This document shows, piece after piece, positions 43,486 to 51,720 of a DNA stretch of 64,000 nt. A program made the translations under genes and the position numbers. Each line of letters starts with the position of its first letter. Positions within the stretch are counted from its first letter, which is position 1. Source of the DNA: Rhodococcus triatomae BKS 15-14 (GTDB lineage Bacteria; Actinomycetota; Actinomycetes; Mycobacteriales; Mycobacteriaceae); contig AODO01000007.1 in the NCBI GenBank assembly GCA_000341795.1, positions 1 through 64,000 of the forward strand, written 5' to 3'. The notes beneath the pieces are model-generated. The model saw only the letters and a program-made list of their open reading frames with translations, did not search any database and was not told the DNA's origin.

Positions 43486-43716
43486 TCAGTCGATCGAGGT
43501 GATGGTGTCAGTGAAGACCAAGCACCCGTCGTCGAGCGCGATCGCGTATCGATGCGGGCGCGCCCAGTCCCGGCCGACGTCAGTCCCAGTATTGCCGATC
43601 TCGTCACTGTAGTCGGCGACGACCTTTCCGGTGGCGTCGACGGTGCTGTCATCCGGCCCGTTGATCTGGATGCGTACGCGTTCGCCGACGGGGGCCACAG
43701 ATGATCGATGCTTCAC
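43486..43716 (-). CDS. 76-aa hypothetical protein
   Basis: GTG start with AAGGA 8 bases upstream. Beta-rich sequence (GERVRIQINGPDD, YAIALDDGCLVFTDTI). No family recognised, but the ribosome site and composition support it. Confidence 0.5.
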   Translation of the reverse strand: MKHRSSVAPVGERVRIQINGPDDSTVDATGKVVADYSDEIGNTGTDVGRDWARPHRYAIALDDGCLVFTDTITSID

Positions 43717-44286
43717 CCGATGGATCCTTGCATACTCAAACTATCCGCCATGAATAGCTTGCCAGTTATTTGCTATCAATCGCGATGGGATCTGCTCACC
43801 TCGTCCTTCATTGTGCGGTCAGCTTGCCGTCGGATCTCAGCTGCACCGCTCCCCAGACGGACCCACAGTGGCCAGGCTCGACCCGCGACCCTCAAACCCA
43901 GCGGACGATCGGACGGAGATCTTCGCCGATTCCGGCTCACGTATGGCACGTGCCGCGCGTCGAATGTGCCTGCTATCTAGTGGAGTACGCATCAATGGAA
44001 GAGTTTCAGGGCCGTCGAAACGACGGCGCAGCGTCTACTCCGGCTACCCCTCGCATCAGGCGCACCCACGCTTGCAGGTCCCCTTTCGCACCCGACGGAC
44101 TCCGCTTGTCTCCACCGCTGGCACGGACATCCTGTCGAGGCTCGGTGTGGGGCCGCCTCCGTACGTGGTGTCCTGACGCTCCTCGCGGAAGACGCCGGCG
44201 CGACTCCGCCGGCTGTCGTGCAGTCTGCTCACATGGACAACCTGGCCGCCAGCTGAACGAACCCGTTCCACTAGCGTCGCCGACGT
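43717..44286. other. Interval without a supported gene
   Basis: Several overlapping plus-strand open frames rich in Arg/Pro compete here; none has a ribosome site or known motif. Confidence 0.35.
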
Positions 44287-44541
44287 TCAGATCTCTGAAT
44301 CCACCAAATTGTTCACAGCCCCCGAATCGAGTGCCAGGCCTGCGAACTCGTACACGACCTGATCAACCAACACCGGGTCCGGGTGACTGCCAGCAAGTTC
44401 GAATCCGGCAGCAACCCAACAGGTGCCACGCTGCTCGAGCGTGTTCCGCCACTGTTGTCGCGCTCGCGCTTCAACGCTGCGAAATGGATCCAGGCGATGC
44501 GCCGTCACGGTGACTGGGATTCTCTCGATGTCGTTCGACAC
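44287..44541 (-). CDS. Possible 84-aa hypothetical protein
   Basis: From GTG 44541: S-N-D-I-E-R-I-P-V-T-V, then a helical part (FRSVEARARQQWRNTLEQRG) and an amphipathic end (LVDQVVYEFAGLALDSGAV). It looks protein-like but lacks a clear ribosome site. Confidence 0.35.
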   Translation of the reverse strand: MSNDIERIPVTVTAHRLDPFRSVEARARQQWRNTLEQRGTCWVAAGFELAGSHPDPVLVDQVVYEFAGLALDSGAVNNLVDSEI

Positions 44542-44741
44542 CACGCCACAGTAGCGAGGCGGTAAGGACAGCCGTCTCCCCCGCGACCCGCATGGGACAC
44601 CGCCGAACCCCACTCCCCCGTCATCTGCAGCATCTCATCAACGCTGCCTTCAGTGTTCCCGCCTCGGACCAACGCACACGCACTCAGACGGACCCCCACG
44701 CCGAGGACGCGGTCCACCAGTGCAAACATCCGGGACGGCTC
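44505..44741 (-). CDS. Possible 78-aa hypothetical protein overlapping the previous one
   Basis: From ATG 44741: MFALVDRVLGVGVRLSACAL followed by GSVDEMLQMTGEWGSAVS. GC-rich third positions, no ribosome site of note, 37-base overlap with the gene starting at 44541. Weak. Confidence 0.25.
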   Translation of the reverse strand, partial: EPSRMFALVDRVLGVGVRLSACALVRGGNTEGSVDEMLQMTGEWGSAVSHAGRGGDGCPYRLATVAWCRTTSRESQSP

Positions 44742-45408
44742 GTGATCGTCGTGGCCCGCATGTGGGACTTGGATCCAGAGAAATCTTGACCATCGTTGGC
44801 GAACGCAGCGTCCTGGGCGCGGGTCCGCGGCCATTCAGCCGCAGCGCACCACCTGGAGCACGAGCTCGGGACAGGTACTAGCCCACCTCCGGCTGTGTCC
44901 GGGTCCATGACCGGGCCGAAGAGCAGCTTCCCAGTTGCCCGGTCACGCAGCACCGTTTGGCTGGAATGAATAGCCCGCAGTCCTGGAACAGTCGTTCCAC
45001 GCTACGTCAGTCAACCTTCAATCGCTCATCAGGTCTGTCGGTTTCATCGAGCGCGTGTTGGCGATGCTTTATCGCAGAGAATTCCTGTGGGCGCGTCGAT
45101 TCTTAATTCCCGGATTGTGTGTGATGAGATATGAGCGACTGTATCCAACCTGAATAGGAGACGAAAAGTTACCGACCAGTAATAACTACAGAACTTCAGA
45201 GCAGCACCACCCAAGACGAAACCCCCTTTCGGGGGTCTCATCACTCGACTTAGATAACCGCGTCGAGTTGCAGCTCTGCTGAGCTTGTTCAGTTCACTGT
45301 CCGAGATCGGCTCTCTTTGGGTGAGTTCGAAGTTGCCGCTTCGAACTCCGGTGTTGCTTCAACCTGGGCTTTCCTGGCGGATCGTCCCACTTCCCCGAAG
45401 GGACTACC
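44742..45408. other. Intergenic region upstream of the replication-type gene
   Basis: Noticeably AT-richer around 44990-45190 than the surroundings. It holds the terminator at 45221-45236 and presumably the promoter of the next gene. No gene found. Confidence 0.45.
45221..45236 (-). terminator. Rho-independent terminator
   Basis: ACCCCC-TTTC-GGGGGT stem-loop. On the minus strand it is followed by a short T stretch, the usual orientation for a terminator of leftward transcription. Confidence 0.65.
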
Positions 45409-46668
45409 GTGAACGGTACGTCTCAGGGTACCGCATACCCTGACAACGCAACAACATCTCGAGACAACTCCTCCGGCGAGTTGCCTCTTTCGCCTATACG
45501 CACGCGCAGTGATGTCGGTCCACAATTCGACGAAATCAGTTTCGCTGCCGCTTCGAGAAATGCCGTTGCGAATATATCCAGAGTCGACGCAATTAATCGC
45601 GACAGCGAGCAAAAAGGGCGGACTTGGTCGCTTCCGATCAATCCAACTGAGCAATCAAAAACTCCCATTTGGTCAGGAAGAGCACAATGGCAACACCAGG
45701 TTCGACATCTTCTCAATTCCGATTCGGGTATCAAGGCATGCAAGGAACACAGCGTTGATACCGAACGTGTCTACGCTGTCGCAGTGACAATGGCGGGGTT
45801 TGCGGATCACCACACCGGCCGACGCGTGACCGCCTCGCGTGAACGCCTCGCCGACGGGGCTGGAGTCTCTGTCACCGTACTCAAGCGCGCCCGACGCGTG
45901 TTGGTCGCTCTCGGAATGGCCCGCGAGATGGCCCGAGGACGACTTCTCCGCACCATCGAACAGTGGGCAGCCGAAGCTCACCACGGCCGACGCCAGGCGA
46001 AGGCAACGAGCGTATGGGCACTCCTCTCTCCCCGGACGGTTGTCGTCCAGCGCCACCAGGCACCATCCTCTGCCACCTCCAGGAACGAGCCTCAAACCGT
46101 GGGTTCTCCACAATCACGCCGTCATGGCCCCCAATCTCTTGGTACTAGTGTTAGTTCTTGTTCTTCCGTAAGGAAGAACTCCCCTACGCGTGCGCGCACG
46201 CGACGGCAGAGATCCCTCGAACCCACACACAACCCCCGATCAATCCAACTTCAGATCACCGCTGCCGAGCTAGTTCGCCACGCCCCAGCTTTGAACCCCA
46301 AAGGGCACATCGGGTCCGTCAGTGACGCACTGAGCGCCCATTCCGTCGATCCCGAACGGTGGTCGGGACAAGACATCGCTCGAACCCTCAGCGAGGACAC
46401 CCGAACCCGAGGCTGGCTATGGCCAACGGTCGGATCAATCAGAAACCCGATCGCCTTCTTGCGCTGGCGCCTAGCCCAGATCGATTGGACACTCCCCTCC
46501 CCCACCGAGTCAGCACTAGCAGCCAGAAGTCTCCGTCTCGCCGAACGCGAAGCCGCTCGGAGTGATGCACTTAGGCGCGACGCCAAGGTTGCTTCGCGCA
46601 ATGTCCGCGAAGCCGCAATGTCCAGTATCCGTGCGTCGCTTCTGAAGCGTCCCGTCGACAGCGATTAG
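45409..46668 (+). CDS. Putative plasmid replication initiator (winged-helix DNA-binding protein)
   Basis: This 419-aa protein starts at GTG 45409 with a GAAGGGA ribosome site. A DNA-binding region lies at about residues 125-185: YAVAVTMAGFADHHTGRRVTASRERLADGAGVSVTVLKRARRVLVALGMAREMARGR has the helix-turn-helix and wing seen in plasmid Rep proteins. The middle is Ser/Arg-rich and probably unstructured. The C-terminal part (DIARTLSEDTRTRGWLWPTVGSIRNPIAFLRWRL) resembles segments of actinobacterial plasmid replication-type proteins. The assignment rests mainly on this pattern and on position: the palindrome array starts 4 bases after its stop, and parAB follow. It could instead be a regulator of that array. 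Confidence 0.6.
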   Translation: MNGTSQGTAYPDNATTSRDNSSGELPLSPIRTRSDVGPQFDEISFAAASRNAVANISRVDAINRDSEQKGRTWSLPINPTEQSKTPIWSGRAQWQHQVRHLLNSDSGIKACKEHSVDTERVYAVAVTMAGFADHHTGRRVTASRERLADGAGVSVTVLKRARRVLVALGMAREMARGRLLRTIEQWAAEAHHGRRQAKATSVWALLSPRTVVVQRHQAPSSATSRNEPQTVGSPQSRRHGPQSLGTSVSSCSSVRKNSPTRARTRRQRSLEPTHNPRSIQLQITAAELVRHAPALNPKGHIGSVSDALSAHSVDPERWSGQDIARTLSEDTRTRGWLWPTVGSIRNPIAFLRWRLAQIDWTLPSPTESALAARSLRLAEREAARSDALRRDAKVASRNVREAAMSSIRASLLKRPVDSD

Positions 46669-46671
46669 TTG

Positions 46672-48609
46672 GTTTACCGCGGTAATCAGCTACATCGATC
46701 GATGTCGAAGTTTGTCACCTCGTCTGCTAGGTGGTTGGCTCCGGCCCAGTCGTGCCTCCGGGGCTCCGCTACGACTCAGTGTTTACCGCGGTAAAAGCGA
46801 CGCAAGCCGTTCAGGCTCCTATCCCAACGGACTCCCCGCGACCCACAGCTCACAAGACCGGACCGTCCGCGACACTGAGGGGGGCGAGCCGCTCTCAGTG
46901 AGAGTGCATAGATGGCAGTCGATCTGATCGCGGAACGCCTTTCGTACATTAGCTGAAGCAAGCCGAATCGTGGTTTACCGCGGTAAACCACTCCCCTGAC
47001 TGGTACGCCAAGGCCGTACGTCGCGACACGCCTCAGTCGAACCTGGACAGCGTGACGAAGAAGTGTCAGTATTCTGCATCCCATGATCGCCACCCGCCGC
47101 CTGAATGCATTATCCGCGCAGTGACGCGCAGTCAGTCTTTACCGCGGTAAACACTGACTGCGCGTCGATATCCCCCAGTTTGCACGTGTTCGGACCTGCC
47201 GGACGATGCTGGAGTGCATTTGACTCGCGCTCGCAATTGGCGCGCAGTGACGAGCGTAAACGTGGGCCGCAGAACTCCTGCAACGGACGAACTGACCGCC
47301 GCGGCGCTCCAGGTGCTCCTGACTGTGATTTCGAAGGACTATCGCCCGCGCAGGAAGAATCGAGGGAACGGGGCGCCGGCCCGCCAAACTCCTGTTCCAG
47401 GAGTTCCTCTCTGCCCGATCGACCAGCCGTCATGGGCAACGATGTTTACCGCGGTAAACGTGATTCCGTGGACTGATACACACGGCTCCATGTGACTCAG
47501 CGTCCCGTAGTCGAACGCTATGTACGTGCCTCGTGATGCAGTAATGACGGAAACAGCTAGCGGTATACGCCGAAGCGATCCGGGCGGATGTGGCTATGCC
47601 TTCGGTGTGCGGTTTACCGCGGTAAACCGCGGCGGTCGCGCTCGGCGCGCGCCAACTTCGTGTCGGAACCAATCCGGCGTTTACCGCGGTAAACATTCGT
47701 GGGACTTCTCGCGGAACTCCACCTCTCCAGCCCATACCTTGGAATCGCTGGATGCTCCCGTGGGTAGCGACACTGCATTGAGAGCCACCAATGCATCCGA
47801 CTATCCAGCGTAGGAAGTGAGCGCCGGAGTGGTCTGACGCCCGCACTGAACGAAGACGTTTACCGCGGTAAACGTGCGGTCGACTGGGGCGCAACTGCAT
47901 GATCGTTCGTCTAGGCGTCAAGCCTGTTGTGTTCGTTCCGCGGCGATCACAGGTGAAGTGAACAACTCAGGTCGAAGTAGCCTCCGCTGGCCAGGTGGGC
48001 CGGGAGTAACCCAAATGCCGCTGTGAATCCAGACATCTGCAGTGGCCTGTGGGCGGGTCAAATGAACCCACGTTGACCCAGCGGACCGCCCGAGCTGACG
48101 GAGATGCGTTTTACCGCGGTAAACCTCTGGGGAGTAGAGCTGATGTGGCGCAGCTGTTTGGGCCGACCTGAGTTCCATCTAGCGTTGTAGAAGTTGATGG
48201 CTGTCGTCACGTTTCGAACGCGATCGGACCATCCTCTAGGGGATTTCATTATTGGAGCGTGCAACTTGGTGCGACATGCTGAGTTGCTCGATTCATCCAA
48301 TCTGGTATGTGTTTACCGCGGTAAACGTAGGGCACAGGGGAGAGAAGGAGACCCAAGTACAGTTGGGCATTCCGCAAGTGGGCGGGGTTCCTGTGAGGGA
48401 GTTGGCCTGAGGCACTTCGACGCTCCGGAAGGCATCGGCTGCGCGCACGTGGGCGATGCTACGCCCAGCTTGTTGCGGACGCACTCGTTGTCAGGGTGAA
48501 CACTGGGGAGCGGATTGACTGCGGCATTGAGGTCTGTCGACTCCCTGTGGTGTGAGTACGTCTCGGCCTGAGACGAGCACTCAGTCGCTGGCTGTTTACT
48601 GCGGTAAAG
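46672..48609. repeat. Array of eleven GTTTACCGCGGTAAAC palindromes (putative origin/centromere)
   Basis: Copies start at 46672, 46781, 46973, 47137, 47444, 47612, 47679, 47858, 48109, 48311 and 48594. Five inner copies are perfect (46973, 47444, 47612, 47679, 47858), as is 48311. Outer or flank-variant copies have one or two changes (46672, 46781, 47137, 48109, 48594). Start-to-start distances are 67 to 307 bases and irregular. The tract has no gene; frames through it only repeat the translated palindrome. Its position between a Rep-like gene and parAB suggests iterons or parS sites. A separate palindrome ACATCGATCGATGT lies at 46692-46705. Confidence 0.9.
47123..47166. repeat. 44-bp extended palindrome around the fourth array copy
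   Basis: Arms of 14 bp (47123-47136 and 47153-47166, GACGCGCAGTCAGT and its complement) flank the central 16-bp palindrome. Only the outermost base pair of the central element is unmatched. No other array copy has such long arms, so this copy may be a special entry or nucleation site. Confidence 0.9.
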
Positions 48610-49564
48610 AGTTGTACATCCATTCGGCTGAGCACGAGATCTACAGGAGTCGAGAACTGCTTACGGCAGGGAGTTAGCAGAGAATGCGACCGAATGATGC
48701 TGAAGACGATTCAGGTGAACGGAACTGAAACGGACACCCAGAGAGGCAGCTGGGGGAGGGGAGTAGGGCGACAACCTCTCGGCGCATCCAGGGCACCGGA
48801 AGAAGAAGCGGCGTCAAGCGGAGGGATCGTTCATGAAGAACGAGGACTAACTCGCGAGGACTACGTTGCTGTCGATGGGTCGGCCGACCGTAAGGACGTT
48901 GGACTCGAATGTCGCACGAGCAAATGCGCGGCGAGCCTGTAGGTCGGTCCAATGGCATCGAAGTAGCGATAGCGCTAGCTGGCCGGCTTCGTTAGGAACG
49001 GGACCAGCTCAGAGCGCTGGGGTTGAGTTGAGCAACCTGGCGTAGAACAGTTGAGAGCGGTATGACGAAGCATGGGAACAATGCTTCGTGCCCGTGGATC
49101 ACGGCCATATCCCCGCTGCAATAACGTCACAGTGACGAATTGCGCCTGCATGATTCATCCCACCCTCGACGGAGTTGAAACCTCCTCTCGCCGCGCCGCG
49201 GGTCGCGGCGTGCCAAAGTCTCAACCAATGGTTTACACATAGCAGTGGGTGCGACCGAACTCGTCGCGACACGCCGAACCGTGACCAAATGATTTTTGGC
49301 ACAATCCAATCTCCTGCGGAGTAGGTGGGGGAGGGGCTAGAGGGCTGATGCAGCCCCAGTGACCTGACCTGCCCGGCGAGCCAAAATCTTGGGGAAGGTT
49401 CATCGAACTACACGGAAACCCCGCATGACGTTGCAGCAGAACCGTTTTCCGAATTGATGCCAAGAGACGCCTGTCCCATTCGGTTAAAGGTGCACCTGCC
49501 GGCACGTCGCCCGTCCGCTCTTCGTGAGTGCCGCTGAGCGACACCCCCTTGAGCTGTACAACCC
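48610..49564. other. Non-coding region between the palindrome array and the parA operon
   Basis: Open frames here have unbiased third codon positions, unlike the genes around them, so I call no gene. It presumably holds the parAB promoter and may belong to the origin. Confidence 0.5.
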
Positions 49565-49714
49565 ATGACGCATATCGTCGCCACCAAGCCCTACACGAAC
49601 ACAGGGCTCAAACCCATTACGATGATGAACGCGCTGATCACCACCGAGATCGCATCGTGGTGGTGGGAGTCCGAAGTAGCCCCAGCAAGGGCGAAGTATA
49701 CGGAGGTTAACTGA
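49565..49714 (+). CDS. 49-aa small protein translationally coupled to parA
   Basis: ATG 49565 opens a frame reading MTHIVATKPYTNTGLKP, then TMMNALITTEIASWWWESEV, and stops at 49712-49714 so that its TGA overlaps the parA ATG (TGATG). Codon use is GC-biased at third positions. No family recognised. The three Trp in a row and the fixed overlap with parA suggest a genuine, perhaps regulatory, component of the partition operon. The ribosome site before it is weak. Confidence 0.55.
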   Translation: MTHIVATKPYTNTGLKPITMMNALITTEIASWWWESEVAPARAKYTEVN

Positions 49715-50421
49715 TGGCTGTGCACGTCATGCTCAACCAAAAAGGTGGAGTCGGAAAATCCACCCTGACAATGAATCTCGCGGCCGTGAAAGCGGACGTA
49801 CTCACCCGCGACGACGACGACGTCCAATCGCCCGTCGCAGCCATCTCAGTCGACCCCCAGGGCTCTGCGGTCTGGTGGGCATCCCGTGTAGCGGAACTCC
49901 CGTTTCTCATCGACCAGGTCCACGACAACCTCGAGGTCCTCCGCAACCTCAACAAACTGCCGGGGATCAAGCACGTCTACGTCGACACCCCCGGCTGGAT
50001 CGATCTGTCCGGCAACGACGACGGAACCGACGCTCTCGGGGCAGGAAGCTCCGGCGACGCACTACGCGCGGTCCTCGACGTCGCGGACCTCGTCATCGTC
50101 CCGATCGAACCTGAACCGCTCTGCTTCGACCCGACAGCCCGCACCATCAAGCAGGTCCTCGAACCGCTCAACAAAAAGTTCATCGTTGTCGTCAATAACT
50201 GGGATCCCCGCGACGGAAAGACGGACCTCGACCAGACCCGAGAGTTCGTACAGGCCAACGGATGGCCCCTCGCACGCACCGTCATCCGCCATTACAAGGT
50301 GCACACCCGCGCCGCAGCAGAAGGCCGCGTCGTCACCGAGTACGAAGCCAACCGCGTCTCTCTCCAGGCGCGGGAGGACTTCTACAAGCTCAGCCTCGAG
50401 CTCGCGGACGGTGATCGCTGA
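49714..50421 (+). CDS. parA: ParA-family partition ATPase (small, type Ib-like)
   Basis: This 235-aa protein has a deviant Walker A motif N-Q-K-G-G-V-G-K-S-T (signature Lys10, Lys15), the A' motif ISVDPQGS and Walker B VYVDTPGW. It lacks an N-terminal HTH, which is typical of small type Ib ParA proteins. It forms ATP-dependent gradients on the nucleoid that move ParB-bound plasmid copies. It follows the 49-aa gene with a TGATG overlap, has a GGAGG at 49702-49706, and overlaps parB the same way. Confidence 0.95.
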   Translation: MAVHVMLNQKGGVGKSTLTMNLAAVKADVLTRDDDDVQSPVAAISVDPQGSAVWWASRVAELPFLIDQVHDNLEVLRNLNKLPGIKHVYVDTPGWIDLSGNDDGTDALGAGSSGDALRAVLDVADLVIVPIEPEPLCFDPTARTIKQVLEPLNKKFIVVVNNWDPRDGKTDLDQTREFVQANGWPLARTVIRHYKVHTRAAAEGRVVTEYEANRVSLQAREDFYKLSLELADGDR

Positions 50422-51344
50422 TGGCCCCCAAGGGCGGACGGGCGAACTTCGCGTCACTGGTCGGATCGGTGGGAGACAACTCACCGGTCGACCGCAAGAA
50501 AACGCCAGAGAAGCCGAAGCCTGTCGAAGCCGAGCCCGTGGATGGGCAGTTCCTCGCAGACGTCCCCCTCGAAGAACTGGTCGCGAATCCACGCAATCCG
50601 CGTGACGAGGTCGGTGACCTGTCAGACCTGTCCACGATCGTCGACCGCCAGCTCCAGCCTGGAACCGCCGTCAGCCGCGCCGCCTGGCTGAACCTGTGGC
50701 CGACCGACGAGGAGATCCTCGGCGACGCAAAGTACGTCGTCGTCAACGGCAATCGCCGTCTCGCTGCAGCCGTCAAGTACAACCGACCCGGCCTCGACGT
50801 CGTCATCCGCGACAGCATCGCCGTCAGTAGGGGAGAGGTCCTCTGGGCGGCCACCAGCGAGAACATCGACCGCCGCGACTTCGACGTCATCGAAGAAGCC
50901 AAGGCAGTCGAACTGATGGTCACCGAGTTCGGCGGCGCCGCCGCCGCCGCAACAAAGCTGGGTAGATCGAACGGCTGGGTATCCCAACGACGCGCCCTGC
51001 TCAAGCTCGCCCCGGAGCTGCAGGTCAAACTGCGCGCGGGCGATCTCGCGATCCGCGTCGCACGGTCGCTGGCCAGGGTTCCACTGGAAGAGCAGGTCGC
51101 GGCGTGGCAGGCGTCCCAAGAAGGCGCCGACACCGACCCGCAATCACCCGCAGCCGAGCAGGAGCCAGAGGTTCAGGAGCCGAAGGAGCCCAAGGAGCCG
51201 GCTACCGAGGTTGAACCGGCCGACAAAGTCGTCCAGGCGCTGCGCAAACTCAGCGTCGACCCCGCCGTGCTCGCGGAGGCCGTGCGCAAGCACTTCACCG
51301 CGGCCCAGCAGCGGTCCCTGATCGACGAGCTCGGTCTCAACTAG
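50421..51344 (+). CDS. parB: ParB-family centromere-binding protein
   Basis: This 307-aa protein has the ParB N-terminal nucleotide-binding region (FLADVPLEELVANPRNPR, and GNRRLAAAVKYN in the place of the CTP-binding GERRxRA box). A central HTH (AAAATKLGRSNGWVSQRRALLKLAPELQ) follows, then an acidic Pro/Glu linker and a C-terminal dimerisation helix (KLSVDPAVLAEAVRKHFTAAQQ). It overlaps parA by one base. Its binding site should be a palindrome near the operon; the GTTTACCGCGGTAAAC array 1-3 kb upstream is the obvious candidate. Confidence 0.93.
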   Translation: MAPKGGRANFASLVGSVGDNSPVDRKKTPEKPKPVEAEPVDGQFLADVPLEELVANPRNPRDEVGDLSDLSTIVDRQLQPGTAVSRAAWLNLWPTDEEILGDAKYVVVNGNRRLAAAVKYNRPGLDVVIRDSIAVSRGEVLWAATSENIDRRDFDVIEEAKAVELMVTEFGGAAAAATKLGRSNGWVSQRRALLKLAPELQVKLRAGDLAIRVARSLARVPLEEQVAAWQASQEGADTDPQSPAAEQEPEVQEPKEPKEPATEVEPADKVVQALRKLSVDPAVLAEAVRKHFTAAQQRSLIDELGLN

Positions 51345-51567
51345 TAAGTACCCTGCGCCACCTACGCGATGGCACGTAGCCAGCAATCCGCCTTCAGTTC
51401 GGAGCTCCGCTGGTTACGGGCACAGCGTCCGCGCGACTTAGTCTTCCTAGGCGACCAGCCCGTGAACTACCGACCGGAAGATACTGCGGGACAACGTTCT
51501 CAGCGATACACCGACAAGGCGCGATTCCCCACACCCTCGTCAACGGACCCGCGAAGGGATACCCACG
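51345..51567. other. Intergenic region between parB and the tap operon
   Basis: Probable promoter region of the next unit; no gene seen. Confidence 0.4.
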
Positions 51568-51720
51568 ATGACTATCCTTCACACTTTCCAAACGCCGACC
51601 TCCACTCCGGATCCTGGCGTTGCTGGTAGTGCGAGCATCTCGATCTCGGACGTACCCCGCCAGCTCAACCCCAGCCATACCTGGCACGAGGCATCATGGA
51701 AAGCCTTGGCAGCGCAATGA
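51568..51720 (+). CDS. 50-aa small protein translationally coupled to tap
   Basis: ATG 51568 has GAAGGGA 8 bases upstream. The frame reads MTILHTFQTPTSTPDPG, later ISISDVPRQLNPSHTWH, EASWKALAAQ, and its TGA overlaps the tap start as ATGA (51717-51720). The overlap fixes the tap start at 51717 and not 51696. No family recognised. Confidence 0.6.
   Translation: MTILHTFQTPTSTPDPGVAGSASISISDVPRQLNPSHTWHEASWKALAAQ

Noticed and set aside
46700-48500. Several open frames and a CRISPR-like look of the repeat tract
   Set aside because: The frames only share the translated palindrome (V-Y-R-G-K). The repeats are 16-bp palindromes at irregular 67-307 base distances with no spacer uniformity and no cas genes, so this is not a CRISPR array.
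48694-48942. An 82-codon plus-strand frame before the parA operon
   Set aside because: Third codon positions are about half GC, unlike true genes here, and there is no ribosome site.
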